Assembly: GCA_045660325.1 (NCBI GenBank)
Contig: JAZRDO010000034.1
Coordinates: 8,245 to 72,244 of the forward strand
DNA: 64,000 nt
Source of the DNA: SVTX01 sp045660325
GTDB lineage: Bacteria; Bacillota; Clostridia; Oscillospirales; CAG-272
Reading direction: 5' to 3'
Shown: positions 1 to 8,063 of the stretch, one piece after another
Layout: the number at the start of each line of letters is the position of its first letter
Numbering within the stretch: the first letter of the stretch is position 1
The notes under the pieces: generated by a model
Told to the model about the DNA's origin: nothing
The model's database searches: none
Seen by the model: the letters and a program-made list of their open reading frames with translations, nothing else
Translations under genes and position numbers: made by a program

Positions 1-362
1 AGCGCGCAAAGCAGGGCGTTTGAATTTTGCACCTCGCGGCTTTGTGTAGGTAAAAATGCGCCAGCGGGCTTTGCTTGATTCTGCGGTGCGGCGGGAGTGT
101 GAGTCTGGGCGTTGCCTATGGGTGAGAGATTTGAAAGCAGGGGAGAGACGATAGAGATAAGCTCAGGTAATTTTGATAAAAGCTCGGGATTTGACAAGAG
201 AGACGAGAGAAGAGGAGATTCCCCCGCGCCCGAAGGCTTTTCGACGTTGCTCGTAGTCGGATTCTGCATACTGCCGAGCTTGCTTAAAATATCAAAAATT
301 CCCGATGGAGCGGAGCTTTCGTTTTCGGACTGTGTGCCTGTCGCAATGTTTTCCTCTGACAT
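1..362 (-). CDS. Hypothetical protein, truncated by window edge
   Basis: The reading frame starts at an ATG at 362 and stays open for 120 codons to the left edge, so the C-terminus is missing. A good Shine-Dalgarno (AAAGGAG, minus strand, 370-376) lies about 8 nt upstream and overlaps the stop of the preceding 72-residue gene, so the two are probably one transcript. The N-terminus is Ser/Glu-rich (MSEENIATGTQSENES). It is followed by two short Leu/Pro-rich amphipathic stretches around residues 22-32 and 52-75, then a Pro/Ala/Gln-rich tail. No signal peptide or enzyme motif is visible. I do not recognise the family. The real-gene call rests on the ribosome site, spacing and open frame. Confidence 0.6.
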   Translation of the reverse strand, partial: MSEENIATGTQSENESSAPSGIFDILSKLGSMQNPTTSNVEKPSGAGESPLLSSLLSNPELLSKLPELISIVSPLLSNLSPIGNAQTHTPAAPQNQAKPAGAFLPTQSREVQNSNALLCA

Positions 363-374
363 ATCTTAGCTCCT

Positions 375-593
375 TTACTGCTGCTTCAACTGTCCTAAAA
401 GCTCGGTCGCTCTTGCTATATCCTCGTCGGTCGCGACGGCAAGGGCGCTTCGCAGGGCATCAAGCTGGGATTTGGTAAAATTTATGCCCGAGAGATCAAC
501 TCCCGATTCCTTACCCAAGCGACGGATAATAAAGGCAAGCTGGTCGTCGGGGAGGCGGATGATCTTTTGTACGGTGTTTTTGTCAAGTGTCAT
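375..593 (-). CDS. Small conserved-type hypothetical protein (72 aa)
   Basis: A 72-residue, charged and probably helical soluble protein (begins MTLDKNTVQKII, contains a repeated L-x-x-x-L pattern, ends LLGQLKQQ). Start ATG is at 593 with a GAGGT ribosome site 7-8 nt upstream. A plausible sigma-A promoter sits at 625-654. It lies 12 nt before the truncated minus-strand gene and is divergent from the phosphoesterase gene. There are no membrane segments, Cys or catalytic signatures. Family not recognised; function unknown. Confidence 0.6.
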   Translation of the reverse strand: MTLDKNTVQKIIRLPDDQLAFIIRRLGKESGVDLSGINFTKSQLDALRSALAVATDEDIARATELLGQLKQQ

Positions 594-624
594 AGCTATT
601 ACCTCGTTTAGTTTTGTTATTCAC

Positions 625-654
625 AGTATATGTAACTGAAATTTTTTCTGTTAA
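625..654 (-). promoter_or_regulatory. Sigma-A promoter for the 72-aa gene pair
   Basis: Read on the minus strand: TTAACA (649-654), 18-nt spacer, TATACT (625-630). Placed 31 nt upstream of the start at 593. Confidence 0.5.
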
Positions 655-658
655 CGTA

Positions 659-687
659 TAGACAAAACACGACATAAGTGGTATAAT
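659..687 (+). promoter_or_regulatory. Sigma-A promoter for phosphoesterase-murC operon
   Basis: TAGACA (659-664), 17-nt spacer, perfect TATAAT (682-687). It is back-to-back with the minus-strand promoter, so 625-687 is a divergent promoter region. Confidence 0.75.
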
Positions 688-729
688 AAAGTGATAAAAT
701 ATTGACATTTATGCAGGAAAATGAAAAAT

Positions 730-1245
730 ATGGAATTTCTTGTCTTATCCGACTCGCACGGAAGAACGAAAAATATACTTGAAGCCATATCTCGTCAGAT
801 AAGACGCCCCGACGGAATAATTTTTCTCGGTGACGGACTTCGCGATCTTATGTATTGCGATATTGACGTACCGATCTACAGCGTTGCGGGAAATTGCGAT
901 ACGGGTAGCTTTTATGGAAATCTTTGTGCGGACACCGTGAGAATAATAGAGATCGCGGGAAAGAGAATTATGCTTACGCACGGGCATTTTTATTCCGTTA
1001 AGAGCACGCTTTCAAGACTTATATATGCCGCGGCGGATAATAATATTGATATCGTTATGTTCGGCCATACACATGAGCCGATTGAGAAAAGACTTGACGT
1101 GGGCGACATTGATATGCCTACACTCAAAAAGCCGCTTTATCTGTTCAATCCCGGTTCGGTCGGCGGATACGACGGAGACTTTGGAATTCTTACAATAAAC
1201 AACCGTGGAGAGATACTGCTCTCGCACGGTAGACTTAATAAATGA
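730..1245 (+). CDS. YfcE/MJ0936-family metallophosphoesterase
   Basis: A small soluble phosphodiesterase-type calcineurin-like enzyme of the YfcE/MJ0936 group. All metal-binding blocks are visible in order: DSHGR near the N-terminus, GDGLRD, GNCD, THGH and GHTHEP near the C-terminus. Homologues bind two Mn/Ni ions and hydrolyse phosphodiesters in vitro; physiological substrates are mostly unknown. An ATG at 721 is directly abutted by AGGAAA (715-720), too close to serve it. The ATG at 730 gives good spacing and the family-typical N-terminus MEFLVLSDSHG, so 730 is chosen. Its stop is immediately before murC, so the two are probably co-transcribed. Confidence 0.85.
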   Translation: MEFLVLSDSHGRTKNILEAISRQIRRPDGIIFLGDGLRDLMYCDIDVPIYSVAGNCDTGSFYGNLCADTVRIIEIAGKRIMLTHGHFYSVKSTLSRLIYAAADNNIDIVMFGHTHEPIEKRLDVGDIDMPTLKKPLYLFNPGSVGGYDGDFGILTINNRGEILLSHGRLNK

Positions 1246-1254
1246 AAGGTGGAG

Positions 1255-2682
1255 ATGCTTGTGCCAACGCCTAATACGCATCATGGCGCTGAATATATAA
1301 GGACCGTTATGAGGGCATCCGAGGATAGATCTATATTCTTTGCGGGTGTCGGAGGAGTTATGATGTCCTCCTTGGCGCTTCTTACGAAGCGCGCGGGCTA
1401 TAAGGTGATCGGCTCGGACCGAGCGCAGACTCCTGTAACTAAAAAGCTTGAGGAGTCGGGCATTTACATAAGCCGTACACATTGTGCGGAAAATATCGAC
1501 GATACTGTCGGCGCGTTCGTTTATACCGTTGCGATCAGTCCCGATAATCCCGAATATCTTGAAGCGCAAAGAAGGGGTATCCCCTGTATTTCCCGCGCGG
1601 ACTATCTCGGCTTTATTATGACCGAATATAAGAATAGAATCGGTATTGCGGGTATGCACGGCAAAAGCACGGTCACATCAATGTGCGCGCAAATATTCCT
1701 GACGGATGCCGAGTGTAGCGGAACACCCTCGCCTACGATAATTTCGGGCGCGGATTATAAGCCTATGGGCGGCGCGTACTATATCGGCGAGAACGAGAAT
1801 TTCATCTTCGAGGCGTGCGAATATATGGATAGCTTCCTTGATTTCAATCCCACGGTTGCCGTTCTTCTTAATGCGGAAATGGAGCACGTGGATTATTTCA
1901 AGAGCATGGAGCATATCAATTCATCGTTTGCGAAATATGCGTCTCTTACGGGCGAGAGCGGTGTTTGTATCGCAAACGCTGACGATGAGAACATTATGAT
2001 CTCGGTTGAGAATTATTGCGGAAAGCTTGTAACCTTCGGACTTGTTAATGACGCGGATTATACCGCAAGAAATATTCGCGTTGAAGATGCGCGACTCCAC
2101 TACGAGCTTATTTATCACGGTGAGCGCGTAGCGGATATATCCCTTGCCATTTGCGGCAAGCACAACGTGTATAACTCTATGGCGGCGGCAGCGGCGGCAC
2201 ACGAATGCGGAGTGCCTTTCTCTAATATCGAGGCGGGATTATCCGAGTTCGTTGGCGCAGGCAGACGTATGGAATATAAGGGACGCGCCTTTGGTGCGGA
2301 CGTATACGATGATTACGGTCATCATCCTACCGAGGTCGCGGCAACACTTAAGGGCGCATCAGAGATGTTTTGCGGAAGACGGTTAATTTGTGTTTTCCAG
2401 CCCCACACCTACAGTAGAACCGCGGCTCTTATGGATTCCTTCAAGACCGCCTTTAACTCTGTGGATAAGGTTATTTTAGCCGATATCTACGCGGCAAGAG
2501 AAGAGAACATCTATGGCATTTCCTCAAAGGATCTATGCGATAAGATTGGCGAGCGAGCAATATACGGAGGCACCTTTGAAGGCTGCGGAGAAGCATTAAA
2601 GGATATTCTTCGTGACGGTGACGTAGTGCTCGTTATGGGTGCTGGCGATATATATAAGCTTTATCCGATTTTGGGTATTTAA
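1255..2682 (+). CDS. murC: UDP-N-acetylmuramate--L-alanine ligase
   Basis: Cytoplasmic peptidoglycan enzyme that adds L-Ala to UDP-MurNAc with ATP. Visible features: N-terminal UDP-binding Gly loop GVGGVMMSS, ATP-binding P-loop as GMHGKSTVTS (family norm GTHGKTTT), central-domain FEACEY...NAEMEHVDY, and YDDYGHHPTEV in the C-terminal domain. About 476 aa, within the family range. The start is ambiguous: ATG 1255 sits close behind AAAGGTGG, GTG 1261 is better spaced from it, and ATG 1309 has its own AAGGA 5 nt upstream and would remove an atypical 18-residue leader. It follows the phosphoesterase by a few bases and is followed 12 nt later by a lipoprotein gene. It is away from other cell-wall genes except murD 5.5 kb downstream. 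Confidence 0.88.
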   Translation: MLVPTPNTHHGAEYIRTVMRASEDRSIFFAGVGGVMMSSLALLTKRAGYKVIGSDRAQTPVTKKLEESGIYISRTHCAENIDDTVGAFVYTVAISPDNPEYLEAQRRGIPCISRADYLGFIMTEYKNRIGIAGMHGKSTVTSMCAQIFLTDAECSGTPSPTIISGADYKPMGGAYYIGENENFIFEACEYMDSFLDFNPTVAVLLNAEMEHVDYFKSMEHINSSFAKYASLTGESGVCIANADDENIMISVENYCGKLVTFGLVNDADYTARNIRVEDARLHYELIYHGERVADISLAICGKHNVYNSMAAAAAAHECGVPFSNIEAGLSEFVGAGRRMEYKGRAFGADVYDDYGHHPTEVAATLKGASEMFCGRRLICVFQPHTYSRTAALMDSFKTAFNSVDKVILADIYAAREENIYGISSKDLCDKIGERAIYGGTFEGCGEALKDILRDGDVVLVMGAGDIYKLYPILGI

Positions 2683-2694
2683 GAGGTAAAATAA

Positions 2695-3045
2695 ATGAAA
2701 AAGACAAGATCCTTGATTCTCGTTATTGTATCCGTTCTTATATTGACCCTGTTCTCATCCTGTACGAATTATTCAGAGCCGTCGGGGAAGGCGGGAATAG
2801 GAAAATATTACTTTCATGCCAACGTAATTGAGGTCTATGACGGATCAATTATGGTGTCGCCCGTAGATGGCGCGGCAGAGGGTGGCTCGAGTGATCTTAT
2901 TTCCGTTTCCTTAACACTCAAATCAGGTGAGCTTGTCAGTGGAATTAAGGCGGGCGACAGGGTTCGTATAATTTATAGTGGCGAAATTATGGAGTCATAT
3001 CCTGCGCAGATAGGTCGCGCGTATGACATTGTAGTTGTTTCATAA
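2695..3045 (+). CDS. Small lipoprotein, OB-fold-like (DUF3221-type)
   Basis: A 116-residue exported protein. The signal peptide MKKTRSLILVIVSVLILTLF is followed by lipobox FSSC (Cys23), so it should be lipid-anchored outside the membrane. The remaining ~90 residues are beta-rich (HANVIEVYDGSIMVSP... GDRVRIIYSGEI...), with the pattern of small OB-fold lipoproteins of the DUF3221 type; that assignment is tentative. GAGGT ribosome site. Last gene before a bidirectional terminator. Confidence 0.7.
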   Translation: MKKTRSLILVIVSVLILTLFSSCTNYSEPSGKAGIGKYYFHANVIEVYDGSIMVSPVDGAAEGGSSDLISVSLTLKSGELVSGIKAGDRVRIIYSGEIMESYPAQIGRAYDIVVVS

Positions 3046-3048
3046 AAT

Positions 3049-3076
3049 AAGGCATAACCGATTTCGGTTATGCCTT
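3049..3076. terminator. Bidirectional rho-independent terminator
   Basis: Near-perfect 13-bp stem (AAGGCATAACCGA / TCGGTTATGCCTT) with a minimal loop, T/A-rich on both flanks, between convergent genes. Confidence 0.85.
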
Positions 3077-3081
3077 TTATT

Positions 3082-3813
3082 TTATTGTTTTTTCATTTGA
3101 CGAAGGAAGAGAAGGCAAGCGGCGACAAGAATTACTGTCGCATAGCCCAAAACCCATAAAAGATGAGGAAGAATCTCTCCGTAATTGCCTGAAAGCACTG
3201 CGCGTTCAAGCTCTACCGCGTGAACGAACGGCAGACAGTACGCGATCTTCTTGAATGCACCGCCAACAAGCTCAAGGTCAAACCAGACACCCGAGAGCCA
3301 AGCCGAGAGATTTGTCATAAGCGCACCGCAGATACCGCCAACCTGCTTATCGTTCAATATGCTTCCGAAGAGAAGACCGAACGCGATAAAAAGAATCGAG
3401 ATGGGTATTATAAGCAGGATCGCCCATAAAATATTTATTGTGATTTTAAGGCCTAAAATAAGCGCTACGGCGTAGCAAATAATGCTCTGCATTACTGCGA
3501 TAGGAATTATGGGGAGAGTGTAGCCCAGAATGAACTCCACAGGAGTCATAGGCGTTGTGTAAAGCCTTTGCAGGAGCGCGCTGCCTCTGTCCTTTGAAAT
3601 GATAGTCGCAGAGAACAGAGTCATAAACGACAGACCGAATACTGTAATGCCTGGTGTTAAGTGCTTGATTTCAAAGAGCGATACGGGGATGCTTGCCTGA
3701 ATTGCGCTAAGAAGTAATATGAGCACCAACGGGAATCCGAGTCCAAAGCAGAGATTCAAGGGGTCGCGGATAATTTCCTTAGCGTTTCTTTTTGCAAATG
3801 TAAGCAGTCTCAT
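3082..3813 (-). CDS. ABC-2 type exporter, permease subunit
   Basis: A 243-residue membrane protein with about six hydrophobic segments, the size and pattern of ABC-2 permeases. Features include FSATIISKDRGSALLQRLYTTP after the second membrane segment and a C-terminal membrane segment ending LLFLRQMKKQ. It overlaps the upstream ATPase gene by 4 nt (ATGA), showing translational coupling, and is last in a TetR-ATPase-permease operon. This layout is typical of drug, lantibiotic or lipid exporters controlled by their own repressor. The substrate cannot be read from the sequence. Confidence 0.88.
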   Translation of the reverse strand: MRLLTFAKRNAKEIIRDPLNLCFGLGFPLVLILLLSAIQASIPVSLFEIKHLTPGITVFGLSFMTLFSATIISKDRGSALLQRLYTTPMTPVEFILGYTLPIIPIAVMQSIICYAVALILGLKITINILWAILLIIPISILFIAFGLLFGSILNDKQVGGICGALMTNLSAWLSGVWFDLELVGGAFKKIAYCLPFVHAVELERAVLSGNYGEILPHLLWVLGYATVILVAACLLFLRQMKKQ

Positions 3814-4538
3814 TTTTCCACCTCCTTTACGATTTTGACGAAGGCGTCCTCGAATTTGTCCGCGCCCGTTACCGCTTTGATGTTTTCCGCGGTGTCGCAG
3901 ATGAGAAGTCTGCCGTCCTTCATAATGGCGATTCTGTCCGAGAGAGCCTCTGCCTCCTCCATATAGTGAGTTGTCAGAACGATCGTGATTTTGCCCTTGA
4001 GCGCGCGGATAATATCCCAGAGCTCGCTTCTTGCGATTACGTCAAGACCGAGAGTCGGCTCGTCGAGAAAAAGTATCTCGGGCTCACTGATGAGCGCCAT
4101 AGCTATACTGAGTCTTCTTTGCCAACCGCCCGAAAGCTTGCCCGCGCGACGTTTAAGAATGCCCTCAAGTGAGAGAAGGGAAGAAAGCTCCTTGATCTTC
4201 TCCTCGCGCTTTTGCTTTGAAAAGCCGTGAAGACCGCAGATAAGCTCGAGATTTTCACGCGCAGAAAGTCCGGGCGCGATCGCAGTCTCCTGCGGAGATA
4301 CCGCTATAATGGATTTTACCTTTGCGGTCTCACTTGTAATACTGTTACCCAAAAGAAACGCGTCGCCGCCCGTGGGAGCGGTAAGACCGCAGAGCATTTT
4401 TATAGTTGTGGTTTTTCCTGCGCCGTTTATACCGAGCAGGGAAAACAGCTCGCCCTGTTTTATATTGAGAGTCAGTCCGTCGACGGCTAGCACGTCGCGG
4501 TACTGCTTGCTTAAATTCTTTATTTCGATTGCATTCAT
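3810..4538 (-). CDS. ABC-2 type exporter, ATP-binding subunit
   Basis: A 242-residue ABC ATPase with all signature elements: Walker A GINGAGKTTT, Q-loop VSPQE, signature LSGGWQRR, Walker B ILFLDEPTLGLD and H-loop LTTHY. The 'TLGLD' D-loop and DRIAIMKDGRL are typical of the CcmA/DrrA exporter ATPases. It starts one base into the stop of the TetR gene and overlaps the permease by 4 nt, so all three are translated together. Confidence 0.92.
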   Translation of the reverse strand: MNAIEIKNLSKQYRDVLAVDGLTLNIKQGELFSLLGINGAGKTTTIKMLCGLTAPTGGDAFLLGNSITSETAKVKSIIAVSPQETAIAPGLSARENLELICGLHGFSKQKREEKIKELSSLLSLEGILKRRAGKLSGGWQRRLSIAMALISEPEILFLDEPTLGLDVIARSELWDIIRALKGKITIVLTTHYMEEAEALSDRIAIMKDGRLLICDTAENIKAVTGADKFEDAFVKIVKEVEK

Positions 4539-5101
4539 TATTTAGCCTCCGTTATGTGTCTTGTGCGCAAGCCGTGATATATGTCAGAGATTATGCTGCT
4601 TATAAGCTCAAAATCAAGCTCGAGGAAGGACGTTGCGAGCATAGTGCCTATTCCGTGAACACAGGTCCACATTTCAAGATGTAAAAGAGTAGCCGCTTCC
4701 CGTCCCATTCCGGTCATTTTCATTATCATCTCAACAGATACGTTAAAATCTTCTTTTGGAATAAAGCTCTCTCCCGTTCTGTCGCACATGAAGAGAAGCT
4801 TGAAAAGCTGCTTTTCTTCCTTGGCAAAGCGAATGTAAGCCATGCCGTATGCCTTGTAGGGAGGATATTTCTCACTTTGAATTTCATTTTTAATAAAGCT
4901 GAGATAAAGATCGTATGCGGCAGTGATAATCTGCGCATGTAAATCCTCCATTGAGTCAAAGTTTGAGAAGATCGGTTGTGTTGAGGAGCCGAGGGCAGAA
5001 GCGATAGTTCTTGCATTTATTGCGTCCTCGCCACTCTCACGTATAAGATCAAGTCCTGTTTTTATTATTTCTTCTTTTGTAATTTTAATCTTGGGTGGCA
5101 T
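4538..5101 (-). CDS. TetR/AcrR-family regulator of the ABC exporter
   Basis: A 187-residue regulator. The N-terminal helix-turn-helix is clear: TKEEIIKTGLDLIRESGEDA, then ARTIASALGSSTQPIFSNF, then the TetR-typical 'M..L' helix. The C-terminal two thirds form the divergent helical ligand domain, which contains several Cys/Met. First gene of an operon with the exporter, so it very likely represses that operon. A perfect 6-2-6 palindrome overlaps its -10 box (5131-5144). Ribosome site AGGAG lies 7 nt before the ATG at 5101. Confidence 0.9.
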   Translation of the reverse strand: MPPKIKITKEEIIKTGLDLIRESGEDAINARTIASALGSSTQPIFSNFDSMEDLHAQIITAAYDLYLSFIKNEIQSEKYPPYKAYGMAYIRFAKEEKQLFKLLFMCDRTGESFIPKEDFNVSVEMIMKMTGMGREAATLLHLEMWTCVHGIGTMLATSFLELDFELISSIISDIYHGLRTRHITEAK

Positions 5102-5130
5102 ATTTATCTCCTAAATATAGCAATTGATAT

Positions 5131-5144
5131 ATAACACTTGTTAT
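5131..5144. promoter_or_regulatory. Candidate TetR operator
   Basis: Palindrome ATAACACTTGTTAT: half-sites ATAACA / TGTTAT with a 2-bp centre. It touches the -10 box of the promoter at 5143-5171 and covers the start-site region, so a bound dimer would block transcription of tetR-ABC. Confidence 0.6.
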
Positions 5145-5171
5145 TTTATCACGAAAAACGGGGTTTGTCAA
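5143..5171 (-). promoter_or_regulatory. Sigma-A promoter of the TetR-ABC operon
   Basis: Minus strand: perfect TTGACA (5166-5171), 17-nt spacer, TAAAAT (5143-5148). Confidence 0.8.
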
Positions 5172-5229
5172 GGGGAGAAAAGAAAATTTGTCACAAAAAA
5201 CGGGGCTTGTCAAGGGTAGAAGAGAAAAA
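5149..5229. repeat. Two 42-bp tandem copies of the promoter upstream half
   Basis: Copy A 5149-5190 and copy B 5191-5229 share TCAC(g/a)AAAAACGGGG(t/c)TTGTCAAGGG, followed by an A/G-rich tail, with about four differences. Each copy carries a minus-strand TTGACA, but only copy A has a matching -10 box. Confidence 0.75.
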
Positions 5230-5253
5230 AGCCGTGGTATGTTACCACGGCTT
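5225..5253 (-). terminator. Rho-independent terminator after the PduB-like gene
   Basis: 11-bp stem AAGCCGTGGTA / TACCACGGCTT with 3-nt loop. Read on the minus strand it is followed by a run of six T. Confidence 0.85.
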
Positions 5254-5265
5254 ATGTGATTTTAT

Positions 5266-5973
5266 TTAATTCAAATAAGGCATCGAGGGGCCCTTTGGCT
5301 CATCGTCTCCGAGGGTGCGAAGAAGGGTAAGACCCACCTCGCGTCCGCGCAAAACTGCGTTTTTACAAGCCTCTGCATCACCGTAAAAGGCGATTATAAC
5401 CTCGTTTGAGTGGCTTGTCGTTGTGGGTGTGAGATACTTTGTAAGAGTTATAGCCGAGGACTTCATAGCGGCATCTGCCATAACAAGACCAATTGCCGCA
5501 GGCGAGCCTGCCATAAATCCGAATGATTTTCCCAAAGGGATATCAAATGCCTTGTTTATTGCATAGGAAGCCGATGCACTGTAAGCGAATTCAAGGTGTC
5601 CTGCACGACTAATATATACCTCGCCCGCGTTACGTCGCGTAAGCTCAAGAGCGATTTCAATAGCACGTCGGCAATCACTTACGTCGTGTCCTCCGATAAC
5701 GATATAGTTACCGTGACCTCCCCAACCCTTTGTGTCGCGGGGAAGCTCTATGCTGATGATTTCAGTATTTGTATTTTTAATTGCCTCATCAATTGCGCAT
5801 ATCTGTCCTGCGGCACCCGTACGGGATGAGAGGAGTCCGAGCGCGGATATATGGGCGGGAAGCTTCATTTCCTCACGAAGCGAGTAGTCGATACCGGGGA
5901 TCACAAGACCTATCGTGTCAAGAACCGTAGTGCCAACAAACTCGGGAAGAGTTGATCCTAAAAAGTCAGTCAT
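5266..5973 (-). CDS. PduB-type trimeric microcompartment shell protein (BMC-T)
   Basis: 235 residues, a fused double BMC domain. Recalled PduB sequences match closely in many blocks: TEFVGT..DTIGLVI near the N-terminus (here PEFVGTTVLDTIGLVI), SRTGA, TNTEIISIELPRDTKG, GHGNYIVIGGHDVSD, FAYSASASYAINKAF, GKSFGF, and SHSNEVIIAFYGDAE. PduB trimers form pore-bearing facets of metabolosome shells. It lacks the ~35-residue N-terminal extension of full PduB, resembling the short PduB' form. No other shell protein, signature enzyme, aldehyde dehydrogenase or EutJ/PduV-type gene is in the window. It begins 3 nt after the topoisomerase stop with no clear ribosome site, suggesting coupled translation. Family identity is firm; role here is unknown. 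Confidence 0.85.
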   Translation of the reverse strand: MTDFLGSTLPEFVGTTVLDTIGLVIPGIDYSLREEMKLPAHISALGLLSSRTGAAGQICAIDEAIKNTNTEIISIELPRDTKGWGGHGNYIVIGGHDVSDCRRAIEIALELTRRNAGEVYISRAGHLEFAYSASASYAINKAFDIPLGKSFGFMAGSPAAIGLVMADAAMKSSAITLTKYLTPTTTSHSNEVIIAFYGDAEACKNAVLRGREVGLTLLRTLGDDEPKGPSMPYLN

Positions 5974-5976
5974 AAA

Positions 5977-7998
5977 TTAAACGTCAATATCTTTCATGTA
6001 TTCTTTGCCGTGAAGCGCGATAAATTCTTTTCTTGCAGGCAGGTTGTCGCCGAGGAGCGTGTCGAATATTTCCTCAGTTTTCTTTGCATCCGTAGGAGTT
6101 ACCGCAATAAGACGGCGGGTTTCGGGGTTCATTGTGGTTTCCCACATCATCTGGGGCTCGTTTTCACCAAGACCCTTTGAACGCTGAATGGTGTATTTCT
6201 TGTTGCCAAGCTCCTTTAAAATATCACTCTTTTCAAATTCGTCGTAGGCAAAGTACGTCTTGTCCTTCGTCGTAATTTCAAAGAGGGGAGTTTCCGCAAT
6301 AAATACTCTCTGCTCCTGTAAAAGTGTGGGGAGCAGGCGGTAGAACATTGTAAGAAGAAGAGTTCTTATCTGGAAGCCGTCCTCGTCGGCATCGGTACAG
6401 ATAATGATCTTCGACCAACGAAGAGAATCCAGATCAAAGGGAACGATATCTCCCTTTACCTTGCCCTCGATTTCAACGCCGCAGCCGATAACCTTGAGAA
6501 GGTCTGTAATGATCTCACTCTTGAATATCTTTGCATAATCCGCCTTCAAACAGTTAAGCGTCTTACCTCTTACGGGAATGATCGCCTGAATTTCGGCGGA
6601 GCGTCCGAGCTTACAGGATGAAAGCGCGGAGTCGCCCTCCACTATATAAAGCTCGCGCACGTTGGGGTCCTTTGAGCGACAGTTTACAAACTTTTCTACT
6701 CGGTTTGCAATGTCAATAGTACCTGTGAGCTTCTTCTTTATATTGAGTCTTGTGGATTCAGCGGATTCGCGGCTTCTCTTGTTTACAAGCACCTGATTTG
6801 CCATAATTTCGGCTTCAAGAGGATGCTCGGTAAAGAAAATATCGAGATTGTAGCGAAGGAAATCATTCATTGCCTCATAAATAAAGGTGTTCGTGATAGC
6901 CTTCTTCGTCTGGTTTTCGTAGGACGTTACCGTAGAGAAGCTGTTAGAAACGAGGAGCAGACAGTCGGATACGTCCGCAAACGTTATCTTGCCCTCCGTT
7001 TTATTATATTTTCCGTTGTTCTTTAAGTATTTGTCTATTGCAAAGGTAAATGCGCTCTTTACTGCGCGGTCGGGGGATCCGCCGTGCTCAAGGAAGCTGG
7101 AGTTGTGGTAGTATTCAAGGGCGTTTACCTTGTTTGAAATGCAAAACGCGACGTCTGCCTTGAACTTATAGTCCTCCTTGTCGGCTCTGTCGCGGCCCTG
7201 AGTTTCAAGGTGCCAGAGAACGGGAGCGGTCATAGCGCTATCACCGACAAGCTCGCTTATATAGTCGGAGATGCCGTTCTGGTAGAAGAATCTCTCGTCG
7301 GTGAACTTGCCCTTTTCTTCTTCAACCTTGAGGACGAAGGAGATGCCCGCGTTAACTACGGACTGACGGCGCAGAGTTGCTCTGATGCTGTCGGGGGAAA
7401 TATTAATGTCGGTAAATACCTCGCGGTCGGGACGGTAGTGAATGACAGTACCCGTGCGCTTTTCCTTCTTTTCAAGGAGTCTCTCCTCAAGCTGACCCGT
7501 TACGGGCTCGCCTCGCTTGAAGGAGATGTGGCGCTCGTAAGTTCCGTCGTAGGAGTAAACCTCCATAAATTCGGAGCTGTACTGTGTAGCGCACGCGCCA
7601 AGACCGTTGAGACCGAGGGAATATTCGTATGCGGATTCTCCGTTGTTGTTGTCGTATTTACCGCCTGCGTAAAGCTCGCAGTAAATAAGATCCCAGTTCC
7701 AACGCTGTTCCTTTTCATTGAAGCCCAGCGGAACGCCTCGTCCGTGGTCGTCAACCTTTATACTTTTGTCAAGGTAAAGAGTAGTGATAATTTCGCTTCC
7801 GTGTCCCTCTCTAGCCTCGTCGACCGAGTTTGAGAGGATCTCAAAATACGAATGCTCGCAGCCCTCAAGGCCGTCAGAGCCGAAAATAACCGCAGGTCTT
7901 TTTCTTACTCTGTCAGCACCCTTCAAGGCGCGGATGCTTCTGTCGTCGTACTGTGAGGGAGCGCTCTTTGTCTTGACTGATTTCTTTTCCTCTGCCAT
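5977..7998 (-). CDS. Type IIA topoisomerase subunit B (ParE/GyrB-like, divergent)
   Basis: 673 residues in the GyrB/ParE order: GHKL ATPase (EILSNSVDEAREG and VDDHGRGVPLG in place of the usual VDNSVDEA and DNGRGIP), a transducer domain, Toprim (YIVEGDSA, PVRGKTLN, CTDADEDG), then the tail QRSKGLGENEPQMMWETTMNP. It would pair with a GyrA/ParC-like subunit to cut and pass DNA duplexes. No such partner is next to it; a PduB-like shell gene follows instead. Several normally invariant residues are shifted (PVRGK for PLRGK, HGRG for NGRG), so this may be the accessory gyrase-like pair seen in Clostridia rather than the main gyrase. The ATG at 7998 has only a weak GCGAGA ribosome site. Confidence 0.85.
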   Translation of the reverse strand: MAEEKKSVKTKSAPSQYDDRSIRALKGADRVRKRPAVIFGSDGLEGCEHSYFEILSNSVDEAREGHGSEIITTLYLDKSIKVDDHGRGVPLGFNEKEQRWNWDLIYCELYAGGKYDNNNGESAYEYSLGLNGLGACATQYSSEFMEVYSYDGTYERHISFKRGEPVTGQLEERLLEKKEKRTGTVIHYRPDREVFTDINISPDSIRATLRRQSVVNAGISFVLKVEEEKGKFTDERFFYQNGISDYISELVGDSAMTAPVLWHLETQGRDRADKEDYKFKADVAFCISNKVNALEYYHNSSFLEHGGSPDRAVKSAFTFAIDKYLKNNGKYNKTEGKITFADVSDCLLLVSNSFSTVTSYENQTKKAITNTFIYEAMNDFLRYNLDIFFTEHPLEAEIMANQVLVNKRSRESAESTRLNIKKKLTGTIDIANRVEKFVNCRSKDPNVRELYIVEGDSALSSCKLGRSAEIQAIIPVRGKTLNCLKADYAKIFKSEIITDLLKVIGCGVEIEGKVKGDIVPFDLDSLRWSKIIICTDADEDGFQIRTLLLTMFYRLLPTLLQEQRVFIAETPLFEITTKDKTYFAYDEFEKSDILKELGNKKYTIQRSKGLGENEPQMMWETTMNPETRRLIAVTPTDAKKTEEIFDTLLGDNLPARKEFIALHGKEYMKDIDV

Positions 7999-8063
7999 AA
8001 TTTTCTCGCTTTCAAAAATTTATAGTAAATGCGGATTTGCCGCGCACATAGTTTCTTATTATA

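Noticed and set aside
112..369. An 85-codon plus-strand frame at the left end
   Set aside because: It lies opposite a minus-strand frame with a proper ribosome site and operon spacing; it has no ribosome site of its own.
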